This document shows positions 38,547 through 48,765 of a DNA stretch of 64,000 bases, in pieces. Position 1 is the stretch's first letter. Each line of letters begins with the position of its first letter. This DNA is from Deinococcus arboris. Lineage in GTDB: Bacteria > Deinococcota > Deinococci > Deinococcales > Deinococcaceae. The DNA is taken from contig NZ_WQLB01000021.1 in NCBI RefSeq assembly GCF_009755355.1, positions 1 through 64,000 of the forward strand. The letters are read 5' to 3'. The notes under the pieces were generated by a model that saw nothing but the letters and a program-made list of their open reading frames with translations, was not told the origin of the DNA and did not search any database. The translations under genes and the position numbers were made by a program.

Positions 38547-39853
38547 GTCAATCTCCGACTGGCCATAGTAAAGCGTATACCCTGACGGCTCACGGCCCAC
38601 ATGAAGAAAATGGCGAGATACGTCCAGAGCGCTTCACCACTCTGTCCTATCTGATTATTCGACGAGAAATAGAACAAAACGGTGACGTGCAAGGCAACAA
38701 GATTCAGAGCCCAAATATTTCTAGATTCTATAGTGTCACGCCAAGTCGTGTAGAGGACTATTCCAAACAAAATGCAGAACAGAGGAATTCCCCAAAATCC
38801 CAGATCGGAAGCAAGCCAGAGATACATAGATGACCAGTACCTCTCCTTTAGCCAGCCATATTTCTCTATCCTCGCAGGATAGGTTTGTTCTTCGAAATCA
38901 TGTATGCCCGTAAGGGTCTCGTACTGACGCAAAATGAATGGAGATGTCCCCAAACCATATAGAGGTATGAAAGGTTCACGCAGAGCCAAGCCCATAGCGA
39001 AATAGCCTTGGGTAATGTAGTTTGAAAGGCCGACTACTAGTGTTCGACTTGCCTCCGGCACTGCTTGGAGCAGCGCATTCTGTGGGTCTACCCGTGTGTT
39101 GCCCGGCGGAAAATAGCCAGAAACAATGGACGAACCTGCCCTCGAACTCATGGTGGCCGAGAAGAAGCTAGTGAAAATGCCTGCCAATACCAATATCAAG
39201 AGAACGCCAAATACTATACGCCTTACGGTAAGCTTAAGAAGTCCCGCAGCTACAGCAGTTAATAAGAGAATAGGTATAGTGACGGCATAATCACCTATTG
39301 CTTTATTCGTACCCATGGCCACAAACAGAGCGATATTCATCATAATTAAGATGACAGACCAAAATCGGGTCTTCCGACCAATCTGATTCCAGTAAAATAT
39401 AGATAGAGGAAAGTAGATGTAAATTAGGGGTCCTAGAAAAATGCGGATATATTCGATGACAGCTCCCGCACCCGTTTCTCTATAAATAAGCGAACGAGCA
39501 TACGCCTCACCAGGTGCTCTAAGCCCTCCAAAAAAGTCAGGAAGGAGAATCCCTGTACGCGCCAGAGAAGTTAAAGGGAAAATAAGAAAGTTAACGATTA
39601 AAGATATCGTGAATACCTGGCGCAGATTTACATCTTGCTTAATAGGTTTGCGATAAAGGACGTGTGCAATGACGTATCCTAATGCAATTGAAGATTGATA
39701 AAGCAGAGCAAAAAAGAATATCTCATTGCTATTCTGATTATAGTACTTCCATGGCCCGAACCGGAATAGTAATATAGTCAAAAGCAGATATAGCTCAAAT
39801 AAAAGGAGTGGCGCCATGAGTTTTAGAAATGACAGCCTACTCACTTTTCGCAT
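38543..39853 (-). CDS. wzy: Wzy-type O-antigen/exopolysaccharide polymerase
   Basis: A 436-residue protein with about ten to eleven hydrophobic segments (LLLFELYLLLTILLF; FTISLIVNFLIFPLT; VFGVLLILVLAGIF) and a large loop of about 90 residues around 235-325. No conserved catalytic motif is expected in this divergent family. It lies between Wzx and the glycosyltransferases, as expected for Wzy. It would link repeat units in the periplasm. The gene is AT-rich relative to its surroundings and overlaps wzx by 17 bp. Confidence 0.7.
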   Translation of the reverse strand: MRKVSRLSFLKLMAPLLLFELYLLLTILLFRFGPWKYYNQNSNEIFFFALLYQSSIALGYVIAHVLYRKPIKQDVNLRQVFTISLIVNFLIFPLTSLARTGILLPDFFGGLRAPGEAYARSLIYRETGAGAVIEYIRIFLGPLIYIYFPLSIFYWNQIGRKTRFWSVILIMMNIALFVAMGTNKAIGDYAVTIPILLLTAVAAGLLKLTVRRIVFGVLLILVLAGIFTSFFSATMSSRAGSSIVSGYFPPGNTRVDPQNALLQAVPEASRTLVVGLSNYITQGYFAMGLALREPFIPLYGLGTSPFILRQYETLTGIHDFEEQTYPARIEKYGWLKERYWSSMYLWLASDLGFWGIPLFCILFGIVLYTTWRDTIESRNIWALNLVALHVTVLFYFSSNNQIGQSGEALWTYLAIFFMWAVSRQGIRFTMASRRLT

Positions 39854-41285
39854 CCTTATTGTTTATATAGAGCTGAAGTAGCAGTGAGCCAACAAGGACA
39901 ACAAACACAGCGAACGACCATTCTATACTCCGTTCTCTAATAAAACCCACTATCACCAAGGCCCCAAGCACAAGTAGCCACTGTCTGTCAGGAGTGTTCA
40001 GACGCGTAGCGTTCCTCGCGGACATAATGAGCAGACTCAGCATAGCGACGCACAGACCAATCAGAAGCAGCCCACTCACGCCAAATGCTCGCCCTAACAC
40101 CAATACTAGGCTTACTTTCACGAGTGCCTCAACCATGAGCACAGCGAACGCCAGCCGAGACGGCGCCATGGCGCGGTTAAGGGTATTGTGCAGATAGGAC
40201 CGTGTAGTCAAAAACATCTGGATTGCCATGAGGGTATTCACTGCGCCGCCCAGGTAAAACTGGGGGCCAATCCACCATCCCACAAACCACTCGTTTAGCA
40301 CCACGAAGCTTCCACCAAGTGCCAGCGATAAGACACTATGCAAGTGCAGCAGCCGGCGGTAAGCAGTCTGGCTGCCGTCTGCTCCATGCCGTGCAAAGAG
40401 GTGTGCAAAGCCCGCGAAATTGGCCGCCCCTAATGTCTCAATAACGCTTCTGGCTACATCGGCTGTTCGCCTCATGGTATTGAACTGTGTTGCGATGTGG
40501 GCACCGAACAAAGACCCCACAAGAAAATTATCGCTCTGATTGCTGACGGCGTACCCCAGCGCACCCAGACCACTGTAAGGCATCACCGCCAGGCCTTCTC
40601 TGAGCTGGTGGCGGCCTGGCGGCGCCATACGCACCAGCCGCTCACGCTGAAAGAGCCCGAAGGCGATTATCCCTCCTATCAGCCCTATCAGTGCCCTAAC
40701 GAACATGCCATAAGCAATGGCCCGAATGCCAGCTCCATGCAGTAGAGCCCACCAACTCATACCCATGCCCAGGACACTGCCACAGACCACAGCACCCATG
40801 GTGATCAAGGGAGCCTGTAAGGCCCGTGCGAGGCCAGTGAACGCATAGGTCACAATCGTAAGCGCCACTGCCCACAACCCCCACACAAAGGCTGCCGCCA
40901 AGTCACTTTTCGCGGCATTATCTAATTGAAAAGGTTGGTATACGAGGTCTGCTCCCAGAGAGCCGATGACAACGACGACGACGGCTAAGGTAAGCAGAAG
41001 GACCAGTGTGCTGGAAAACCAAGCACTCAGCTCCTGCGAATCTTCTTGAGCATAAGCTGTACTCATCTTCTGAATCGCATAATTGGTCAGGCCAAAATCA
41101 AAAGCCTGAAGCCACAAGAGCAGGTCCCCTGATGCTACCCACGCGCCATTAAGTTTGGTTCCAACAGTACGAATCAGAAGTGGCGTAAGAAAAAGAAGTT
41201 GAAAAGTCAGGACCGAGAAGTTAAGAAGTGTGCCGGCAAAGGTAATCCTTGACGCCCGACGCAAATGGCGCTCACTAATGGTCAT
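39837..41285 (-). CDS. wzx: Oligosaccharide flippase (Wzx, MATE/MOP superfamily)
   Basis: A 482-residue protein with about 12 hydrophobic segments and the N-terminal pattern of Wzx proteins (SRITFAGTLLNFSVLTFQ; LLFLTPLLIRTVG; LLLWLQAFDFGLTNYAIQK). Charged residues such as the RTADVARSV and NTLNRAMAPSR loops are typical of the superfamily. It would move lipid-linked repeat units across the inner membrane. It is the second gene of the operon after the BY-kinase. Confidence 0.82.
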   Translation of the reverse strand: MTISERHLRRASRITFAGTLLNFSVLTFQLLFLTPLLIRTVGTKLNGAWVASGDLLLWLQAFDFGLTNYAIQKMSTAYAQEDSQELSAWFSSTLVLLLTLAVVVVVIGSLGADLVYQPFQLDNAAKSDLAAAFVWGLWAVALTIVTYAFTGLARALQAPLITMGAVVCGSVLGMGMSWWALLHGAGIRAIAYGMFVRALIGLIGGIIAFGLFQRERLVRMAPPGRHQLREGLAVMPYSGLGALGYAVSNQSDNFLVGSLFGAHIATQFNTMRRTADVARSVIETLGAANFAGFAHLFARHGADGSQTAYRRLLHLHSVLSLALGGSFVVLNEWFVGWWIGPQFYLGGAVNTLMAIQMFLTTRSYLHNTLNRAMAPSRLAFAVLMVEALVKVSLVLVLGRAFGVSGLLLIGLCVAMLSLLIMSARNATRLNTPDRQWLLVLGALVIVGFIRERSIEWSFAVFVVLVGSLLLQLYINNKDAKSE

Positions 41286-41312
41286 TGCACTCTGGTCCCC
41301 GTTGGTATAGCC

Positions 41313-42941
41313 TCACGCCCTTTCGGCAGGGCTGTAAGAGTAAGAATAATTGTAAGTGCTCTCTTCACGAAGGTTAGCTTTATTAATCACCGAGCCAATT
41401 ACCTTGAGGCCGGCCCGCTCGGCTCTTCTTAGCGCGTTCGCAGCGCCGTGAACGTTTGTCTGACCATATTCCACAACCATAATTACAGCATCTGTGTAAG
41501 GGCCTAGAACCAGACCGTCAGCCAACGCCAGGAGCGGCGCCGTGTCAATCAACACCACATCGTAATATTGCCGCCACAGCGCCAGCGCCTGTGCAATATC
41601 TGCTTGGTTAAATACGCTCAAACTGTTGGCCGTTCCAGGCCCAGCAGGCAAAACATCTAGGTTGGGCTCGACTTGCAGGACTTCCACTTCGTGCGGTCTA
41701 AGCAGTCCCTCCTGGGTGGTGCGGATACCACCACTACTCCCCAGGACTTTCCACGCGCCAGTTTCGTCGTATTTCTTCCAGACAGCGGCCTGAGTCCCCC
41801 GGCGCAAATCAGCATCCACAATCAGGACTCTCTGGCCACTGGCCGCCATGCCATCGGCTAGGGTAGCAGTCACACTGCTTTTGCCTTCGCCAGGAGCCGT
41901 ACTAGTAATCATGATCACAGGCTGCGGACGGTTGGCCAGAGCGGCCATCAGATTCACCTTCAGGAACCCTACCGCTTCGTATAGACCAGCCTGCCGTGCT
42001 GCCCGAACAATGCCGCGCAGCAGAACGTCCCGCTGCCGCATGCGTGGCAGAGTGGCAAGTGTGGGAAGGCCCAGAGGCAACAAGTCCTCTTCTGTCCTTA
42101 CAGTCCGGTCCGATACACTGACCAGGCCAGCCCCAGCTACGCTGAGGAGAAGACCAACCAGGCCTGCTAGCACGGCATTTCGCAGCGGTTTAGGTGAAAC
42201 CGGGAGTCGCGGCGTTTGGGCTGTAACCAGCGGTGCCAAGACACCAACAGCAGAATTTTCCAATATGGCCAACTGAACGCGGCTGTCCTGAATACGTGCC
42301 CGACGAGTAGAGAGAGTTTGCCGCTCCGCAACGCTCAGGGCCCCACCATTAAGTTGAGTGGTGATTTCATCAAGCTGCGCATCAAAGCCTTGCAAGCCAC
42401 GCCTGATGGTCGTAAGGCCTCGGCCACGGTCCCAATCCACTAGCGCCTCGCTGGTGAGATTTGCCAAGGCCTGCGCCGCTTCTGGAGTGCGTGCTCTTGA
42501 GGACACAGTGTAGGTTCCATTACCACTAAAATCTAACCGGGACGTCAAACTCAGGGTTCTCAATTTTTGATCCTGTATTTCCCGCCTGATACCCTGCACA
42601 AGACGTGCGCGCTCTTCTGCAGGAATAGTGTCGTCCTGTTCTAACAAACGAAGAACAGGGAATAAAATTTGCTCACTTTGAAGAGCCTGCGCCAAAACAC
42701 CCTCTGGCAACGGCGGCGCACTGACAGTCGCTTGACCTGCCACTGTATCTGGCGTTGTTGAAGTGTTGCTGGCAATTAGGGTAGCCGCCGATTCATAGGT
42801 GGCAGCCTGCTGACGACTGAAGGCAAAGGAGGCCAAAGCAAGCAGGGCTGGGATGGCAAGTACCCATATCAAATTGCGTTTAAGGGCCCGCCAAAGAAAG
42901 CTAATGTCGATCTCTCTGATTTGAGATTCCTTGTTATTCAT
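41313..42941 (-). CDS. Wzc-like tyrosine autokinase with Wzz domain
   Basis: A 542-residue BY-kinase. Residues 15-270 form the Wzz chain-length domain with membrane segments at LIWVLAIPALLALASFAF and NAVLAGLVGLLLSVAGAGLV. The kinase domain has STAPGEGKSSVTATLADGM (Walker A), VLIVDADLRRGTQ (A') and YYDVVLIDTAPLLALADG (Walker B). The C-terminus carries a Tyr cluster, STYNYSYSYSPAERA. Such kinases control polymer length through autophosphorylation. No cognate phosphatase or Wza is present in the window. AGGAG at 42951-42947 precedes the ATG. Confidence 0.9.
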   Translation of the reverse strand: MNNKESQIREIDISFLWRALKRNLIWVLAIPALLALASFAFSRQQAATYESAATLIASNTSTTPDTVAGQATVSAPPLPEGVLAQALQSEQILFPVLRLLEQDDTIPAEERARLVQGIRREIQDQKLRTLSLTSRLDFSGNGTYTVSSRARTPEAAQALANLTSEALVDWDRGRGLTTIRRGLQGFDAQLDEITTQLNGGALSVAERQTLSTRRARIQDSRVQLAILENSAVGVLAPLVTAQTPRLPVSPKPLRNAVLAGLVGLLLSVAGAGLVSVSDRTVRTEEDLLPLGLPTLATLPRMRQRDVLLRGIVRAARQAGLYEAVGFLKVNLMAALANRPQPVIMITSTAPGEGKSSVTATLADGMAASGQRVLIVDADLRRGTQAAVWKKYDETGAWKVLGSSGGIRTTQEGLLRPHEVEVLQVEPNLDVLPAGPGTANSLSVFNQADIAQALALWRQYYDVVLIDTAPLLALADGLVLGPYTDAVIMVVEYGQTNVHGAANALRRAERAGLKVIGSVINKANLREESTYNYSYSYSPAERA

Positions 42942-42954
42942 ACCCTGCTCCTAT

Positions 42955-43036
42955 AAAAAACCGTCCGCTGCCCAGAAATACTTTCTGAGAAGGGACGGCT
43001 CTATGTGCTTCTCAAACGTCACGCCGCCCTATAATA
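42955..43036 (-). promoter_or_regulatory. Capsule operon leader: -10 box and leader terminator (attenuator-like)
   Basis: On the minus strand a TATTAT box at 43036-43031 would start transcription near 43024. The leader then holds a hairpin at 42998-42961: CCGTCCC and GGACGG at the base and CAGAAA/TTTCTG inside it, followed by TTTTTT at 42960-42955. The ribosome-binding site and the BY-kinase start lie within 20 nt of this T-tract. It therefore looks like an intrinsic terminator inside the 5' leader of the operon. No clear -35 box is visible. Confidence 0.65.
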
Positions 43037-43189
43037 ATCCCAAAAGATGACTCAGTTGATCGCGCGCGGCGCAAATTCGCCTCATTAAGCCGCCGCTGAT
43101 GATTGGGTGTGGTCTCTCTGGCCCCAATGCTGCGCGCCACGGCGCCTCAGTACAGAACGCGCCCTGTGAGGGTGATCTAGAGTAAGCTC

Positions 43190-44248
43190 ATGAAAGCCAT
43201 CATCCCCGCTGCCGGCCTGGGCACACGTCTACGTCCCCTAACCTACACCCGGCCTAAGCCTGTGCTGCGCGTGGCGGGCAAGCCCATCATCCAGCACGCG
43301 CTGGAAACGCTGCAAGCAGCGGGGATCTCTGACATCGGCATCGTGGTTTCTGATATTACCCGCGACGAGATTCAGCACGCCATAGAACATGTCTCGCAGG
43401 TCAGGGTCACCCTGATTAACCAGCACGAGCAGCTCGGCCTGGGCCACGCTGTGCTGACGGCCCGCGACTGGGTAGATCAGGACGACTTCTGTGTGTATCT
43501 GGGCGACAACCTCTTTGAGTTTGGGGCGGCGCCCTTTGTAGAGCGCTTTCAGGCCGAGCGCCCCAGTGCCCTCATTGCCCTTGTGCAGGTGGAAGACCCC
43601 ACCGCCTTTGGGGTGGCCCAGTTGGACGGCACCCGCATCACGCGGCTGGTCGAGAAGCCCAAGAACCCGCCCAGCAATCTCGCCGTGGCCGGGTTGTACT
43701 GCTTTACACCTGAGATTTTCTCTGTACTAGACGGCATGCCGGCCTCGGCCCGTGGTGAATACGAGATTACCGACGGGATCCAGGGATTGATTGAGCGGGG
43801 CTGCGCCGTGACAGGGCAGGCCGTGAAAGGTTGGTGGAAGGACACGGGCCGTCCCGCTGACCTGCTGGACGCCAATCGCCTACTGCTGGAACGCACCGAA
43901 ACCAACATTCAGGGTGAGGTCAGCGCGTCGCAGATTACCGGCCGCGTGGTCATTCCCGCCTCGGCACGGGTCGTTCGCAGCAAGATTGTCGGTCCCGTCA
44001 TGCTGGGGGACAACGTGGTCATTGAGGACGCCTACATAGGACCTTTTACGAGTATTGGCGACGGCAGCGTGGTGCGCGGCGCCGAGGTTGAGCACAGTGT
44101 AGTGGACGAAGGTGCGCGCATCGAGAATGTGAACCGGCGGCTGCAAGACTGTCTGATTGGCGTGCGTGCACAGGTGCGCGGCGGGCACACCATCCCGCGC
44201 GCCCACAAGCTGACCATCAGCGACGCCAGCGTGGTCGAGCTGGCCTGA
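43190..44248 (+). CDS. rmlA: Long-form glucose-1-phosphate thymidylyltransferase (RmlA-like)
   Basis: A 352-residue nucleotidyltransferase. The N-terminal domain (about 1-240) has [51 protein letters not shown] and GWWKDTGRP. The C-terminal about 110 residues form a left-handed beta-helix ([39 protein letters not shown]), as in StrD-like long RmlA proteins. It would activate hexose 1-phosphate as dTDP- or UDP-sugar for the nearby cluster or for rhamnose. TAGAGT at 43178-43183 lies 6 nt before the ATG. RmlB-D genes of a dTDP-rhamnose pathway are not seen. Confidence 0.88.
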   Translation: MKAIIPAAGLGTRLRPLTYTRPKPVLRVAGKPIIQHALETLQAAGISDIGIVVSDITRDEIQHAIEHVSQVRVTLINQHEQLGLGHAVLTARDWVDQDDFCVYLGDNLFEFGAAPFVERFQAERPSALIALVQVEDPTAFGVAQLDGTRITRLVEKPKNPPSNLAVAGLYCFTPEIFSVLDGMPASARGEYEITDGIQGLIERGCAVTGQAVKGWWKDTGRPADLLDANRLLLERTETNIQGEVSASQITGRVVIPASARVVRSKIVGPVMLGDNVVIEDAYIGPFTSIGDGSVVRGAEVEHSVVDEGARIENVNRRLQDCLIGVRAQVRGGHTIPRAHKLTISDASVVELA

Positions 44249-44427
44249 ACGCGGTGGACAGTGCTGGCGGGCAGGGTTCATCCGCCGGTTCACACCCAGC
44301 GGCCAGCGGGGCCGCCGAGACTGAGGCTGCCGAGCGGCTGTCAAGCTCCGCTCGGGTTTCAGGTTCCGGGGCCGGGCACCGTGCCGCCGCCAGGGTTCTG
44401 TGAGCCTGGGCGCTCTATCATGACCGC

Positions 44428-45029
44428 ATGACGGATTCACCTCGAATTCACCTGGGGTCGGTGCTGCGCGCCTCTTCGGACGACGCGCATGCCCAGGGCA
44501 CCCTTGATGACCTCCAGTATGAGCAGGGCGGCGAGAAGCTGACCTTGCGCTTTGCCCAGCCCGCACCGTTCGAGGTCAGCGTCAATGCCCTGGGCGGCCA
44601 TGAGCTCTACTTGCAGGGGTCCTTCGAGCCGGTGGTGGTCATGGAGTGTGCCCGTTGCCTGCGCGACGTGGCGGTGCCCCTGGACCTGACCCTGGGCACC
44701 CTGATGCGCCACGACCCCAGCGCCGACGCGCCTTACCTGGAAGAAGCCGAGTCCGGTGAGGAGGTCCTCGTCTTCAGCTCACCGGAGCTGGACCTAAGCG
44801 CCTACCTGGCTGAAACCACCCTGCTGGCCGCGCCGCTGAGCGTGCTGCACGACGAGGCGTGTAAGGGTCTGTGTCAGGTGTGCGGCCACGACCTGAATGA
44901 AGGGCCGTGCGCCCACATGGCCCAGGTCCCGGTTGAAGAAATTGACGACGCCCTGGGCGCCCCCGAAGGCTCACTGCACGCCAAGCAGAACCCGTTTGCT
45001 GCCCTGGCAGACCTGAAGGTGCCCGAGGA

Positions 45030-45033
<4 letters not shown>
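44428..45033 (+). CDS. YceD/DUF177 family protein
   Basis: A 201-residue cytoplasmic protein of the YceD family. It has the conserved CARCLRDV segment and, in the C-terminal part, [17 protein letters not shown], typical metal-binding-like Cys clusters of the family. YceD is linked to 23S rRNA maturation or to ribosomal protein L32. In most bacteria the gene precedes rpmF; here it precedes moaC. TATCAT at 44416-44421 lies 6 nt before the ATG, so the start is supported. Confidence 0.85.
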
Positions 45034-45506
<473 letters not shown>

Positions 45507-45571
45507 ACGGGTTGCCGGTCTGAGGCGACACGGCGGGAACCTCTGGCGACCTTCCACCGTAGAGGGGCCGT

Positions 45572-47215
45572 ATGGGCGCGGAGACTGACATGTTCAGGGC
45601 AGGGCCGCCGTGGCTCCGCCTCCTTCACCAGGAAGCGGACGGTGACCTGACGCCCGCAGAGGCGGCGCTCCTGGCGGCTGTGCCGGACCAGACCGAGGTG
45701 GCCCGGCAACGGGACCGGCTGGCCGCAGCGGCCCACGCCCTCACGGTGCTCCCTCCCCTGCCCCGCAGTGTGGCAGCGGCGGTGGCCCAGGACATCCGGC
45801 TGCACGCGGCGCTCCGAACCCCTCTGCCTGTGGCCCCGACCTCGGTGGCGGCAGCCGTGGCAGCCGAGGTGAAGCTGGACTGTACGCTGGCGCTGACCGC
45901 CCCCCCAGCCCTGCCGCGCAGCGTGGCCGCCCAGGTCTCGCAGCTGGTGAGGGTCAGCCACGCCCTTCAGACCGGCCCCGCGCTGCCGCACTCGGTGGCG
46001 CCACAGGTGGCCGCCGAGATTGCCACTGCCGCGCGGCTTCAGGCCGCCGCACCAGTCCTGCCGCGCAGTGTGGCCGCGCAGGTCAGCCAGCGCCTGGCCG
46101 AGGAGCAGGTTCTGACGCGCACTGGCTCCGCGCCACTGCCTGTGCCCTCTGCCGCCGCCGCACTCATTGGCACGCAGCGCAACCCTGCGCCCCTGATCCT
46201 GGTGGGGTCGCTGCTGACGGCCCTGACGGTGCTGGCGGTCTCCAGCGCCTGGCCCAACCTGACGGCAGGGGCGCTGGTGCTGCAAACCCTGCTGGCCCAG
46301 GTGTCGCCGCTGGCCGGGGTGGGCCTGGGGCTGGCCCTGCTGACCAGCCTGCTGGTGGCGTGGCGACCAGTCCCGGCGGCGCAGCGGTACGGAGGTCTGG
46401 CCTTTGCCCTGAGCGCCGTGCTGACCCTGCCGGCCCTGTACGCGGTCACCCAGAGCGGCACCATCCGCTTTGGGGAGGATGTGGTCGTCAGTGGTCCGGT
46501 GAGAGGCAACGTGATTGCGGTGGGCGGCAACGTGGAGTTGCAGCCCAGCGCCCAGGTGTCAGGCGAGGTGGTGACGCTGCTGGGCGACGTGCGCCGCGCG
46601 GCTGGGGCCCGCGTGCAGGGGCGCGTGAACGCCCTGCTGGGCCACGCCCCTGGTGACCGGGAAGCCCTGGAAACGCCGGTGCCGCCTGGCCTCGGGGCGG
46701 TGACGGCCGCTGCTTTCCGGCCCGTGCTGGGCTGGCTGGGCGGCGCCGCCTGGCCGCAGGTGTTCGTGACGCTGACGGGCGGCGCCCTGCTGCTGCTGTT
46801 TGTCTCGGGGCTGGCGCCTCTACTGGCCCGCCGCCAGCGGCACGCCCCGGTGCGGACGCTGGCGCTGGGCGTGCTGGCACTCTCGGCCCTGCTGGGGCCG
46901 GCGGCAGGGCTGGCGCTGGTGGGGCTGCTGGGGCCAGCCATGATTGCGCTGGCGCTCTCGGCGCTGCTAACGGCTGTGGGCCTGAGTGTCAGTGCCTACG
47001 ACGCCGGGCGGGCGCTGGCCGTGCGCGCCCGGCTGCCCCTGCCGGATGTGGTGGGCGCCATGCTGGGCCTGAGTGCCGTGGCCGCCAGCATCAGCCTGCC
47101 GCCGCTGGCGTTCGCCGCCGCGTTGGTGGGCGGCTGCTGGGGTGCAGGAACCCTCCTGCTGACCCGCACCGCCTCTGACACTGAGGCGCCGGCCCCACTG
47201 CCAACGGCGGCCTGA
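45572..47215 (+). CDS. Membrane protein with five tandem repeats and bactofilin-like domain
   Basis: A 547-residue protein of unrecognised overall family. Residues 61-185 hold five about 25-residue repeats whose key element is LPRSVAAxV, with Ser at 66, 91, 117, 141 and 166. Three hydrophobic segments follow (LILVGSLLTALTVLAVSSAW and the next two), then a polymer-forming-like beta segment around residues 300-360 (EDVVVSGPVRGNVIAVGGNV; VVTLLGDVRRAAGARVQGR) and five to six more hydrophobic segments. An N-terminal region resembling anti-sigma zinc-finger domains (WLRLLHQEADGDLTPAEAAL) lacks Cys residues. A surface or envelope role is inferred. Confidence 0.7.
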   Translation: MGAETDMFRAGPPWLRLLHQEADGDLTPAEAALLAAVPDQTEVARQRDRLAAAAHALTVLPPLPRSVAAAVAQDIRLHAALRTPLPVAPTSVAAAVAAEVKLDCTLALTAPPALPRSVAAQVSQLVRVSHALQTGPALPHSVAPQVAAEIATAARLQAAAPVLPRSVAAQVSQRLAEEQVLTRTGSAPLPVPSAAAALIGTQRNPAPLILVGSLLTALTVLAVSSAWPNLTAGALVLQTLLAQVSPLAGVGLGLALLTSLLVAWRPVPAAQRYGGLAFALSAVLTLPALYAVTQSGTIRFGEDVVVSGPVRGNVIAVGGNVELQPSAQVSGEVVTLLGDVRRAAGARVQGRVNALLGHAPGDREALETPVPPGLGAVTAAAFRPVLGWLGGAAWPQVFVTLTGGALLLLFVSGLAPLLARRQRHAPVRTLALGVLALSALLGPAAGLALVGLLGPAMIALALSALLTAVGLSVSAYDAGRALAVRARLPLPDVVGAMLGLSAVAASISLPPLAFAAALVGGCWGAGTLLLTRTASDTEAPAPLPTAA

Positions 47216-47378
47216 TCAGAGCGCTAAAACAGGAAGACAGGCAGGCCAAGGCTGAACCCGACAATTCTGTTCTGAGGTCTAAACAGGGCAGACGGCAAGC
47301 CATGGCACCCGGCTCTTAACTGTCAAGCGCCTTCATCCACCCTTGAGGAACGTGGGGGGCGCTATGCTCTGGCCTGTC

Positions 47379-47990
47379 ATGTACGTTGTCGTCGAAGGCC
47401 CCATCGGGGTGGGAAAAACAAGCCTGGCCCGGCGGCTGGCCGCGCGCCACAGCGCCGAGCTGAACCTGGAAATCGTGGAGGAAAACCCCTTTCTGGCCCG
47501 GTTCTATGCCCAGCCGGAAGCCTACGCCTTTCAGGTACAGGCTTTCTTTTTGCTGTCGCGCTTCAAGCAGCTCTCGGCGCTGTGGCAGCCCGGCCTCTAC
47601 CGCGACTCGGTGGTCAGTGACTACCTGTTCGACAAGGACTTCATCTTTGCGGCCATGAACCTGAAAGACGCCGAGTTTGCACTGTATGAAGACCTGTACA
47701 GCCACCTCTCGCCGCGTCTGCCCACGCCCGACCTGGTGGTGTACCTGCGCGCCGACACCGATGAGCTCCTGCGCCGCATTGCCCTGCGGGGCCGCCCCTT
47801 CGAGCAGGACATGAAAGCCGAGTACCTGGCCGACCTGACCGCGCGCTACGACGACTATTTCCGCAGTTACCCACACCCTCACCTGACGGTGGACGCCGCC
47901 GGGCTGGACTTCGTGAACAACCCCGACGACGAGACCCAGTTGCTGGCTGCCGTGGACGCGGCGCTGGGCGCGGGTCAGGCGGCCGACTGA
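47379..47990 (+). CDS. Deoxynucleoside kinase (first of tandem pair)
   Basis: A 203-residue dNK/thymidine kinase-fold enzyme that phosphorylates deoxynucleosides. P-loop VEGPIGVGKTSLARRLA, the glutamate in VEENPFLARFY, the RDSVVSDYLFDKDF segment (general base region) and LRRIALRGRPFEQD, the lid arginines. TATGCT at 47363-47368 lies 10 nt before the ATG; an earlier in-frame codon at 47343 lies above the -10 box. It is followed by a paralogue. Adjacent deoxyadenosine and deoxyguanosine kinases in Deinococcus have this arrangement; which is which is not assigned. Confidence 0.88.
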   Translation: MYVVVEGPIGVGKTSLARRLAARHSAELNLEIVEENPFLARFYAQPEAYAFQVQAFFLLSRFKQLSALWQPGLYRDSVVSDYLFDKDFIFAAMNLKDAEFALYEDLYSHLSPRLPTPDLVVYLRADTDELLRRIALRGRPFEQDMKAEYLADLTARYDDYFRSYPHPHLTVDAAGLDFVNNPDDETQLLAAVDAALGAGQAAD

Positions 47991-48087
47991 TGAGCAGGCA
48001 GTGGTCAGAAGTAGGTGGGGAGTGGAAAGAACCAGTTTGTCCCACGCCCTCTTCCCCACTCCCCAGAACCGCAAGCGGAGCGAGCTG

Positions 48088-48711
<624 letters not shown>

Positions 48712-48765
48712 AGGGCCGAGGGGTCGCACCCGGCCCTGTGCCCTGGGACGCGCTACCCTGACCCC

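Noticed and set aside
43015..43036. An ops/JUMPstart-like element in the leader of the capsule operon (GGGCGGCGTGACG)
   Set aside because: The resemblance to the E. coli ops sequence is weak, and RfaH-type proteins are not established in this lineage. It may be chance in GC-rich sequence.
45752..46126. A CRISPR array or DNA direct repeat
   Set aside because: The repeated unit is at the protein level; the DNA differs between copies by many synonymous changes. No CRISPR-like direct repeats were seen anywhere in the window.
47343..47378. An N-terminal extension of the first deoxynucleoside kinase
   Set aside because: It starts upstream of the -10 box and adds residues before the P-loop strand that the second kinase does not have.
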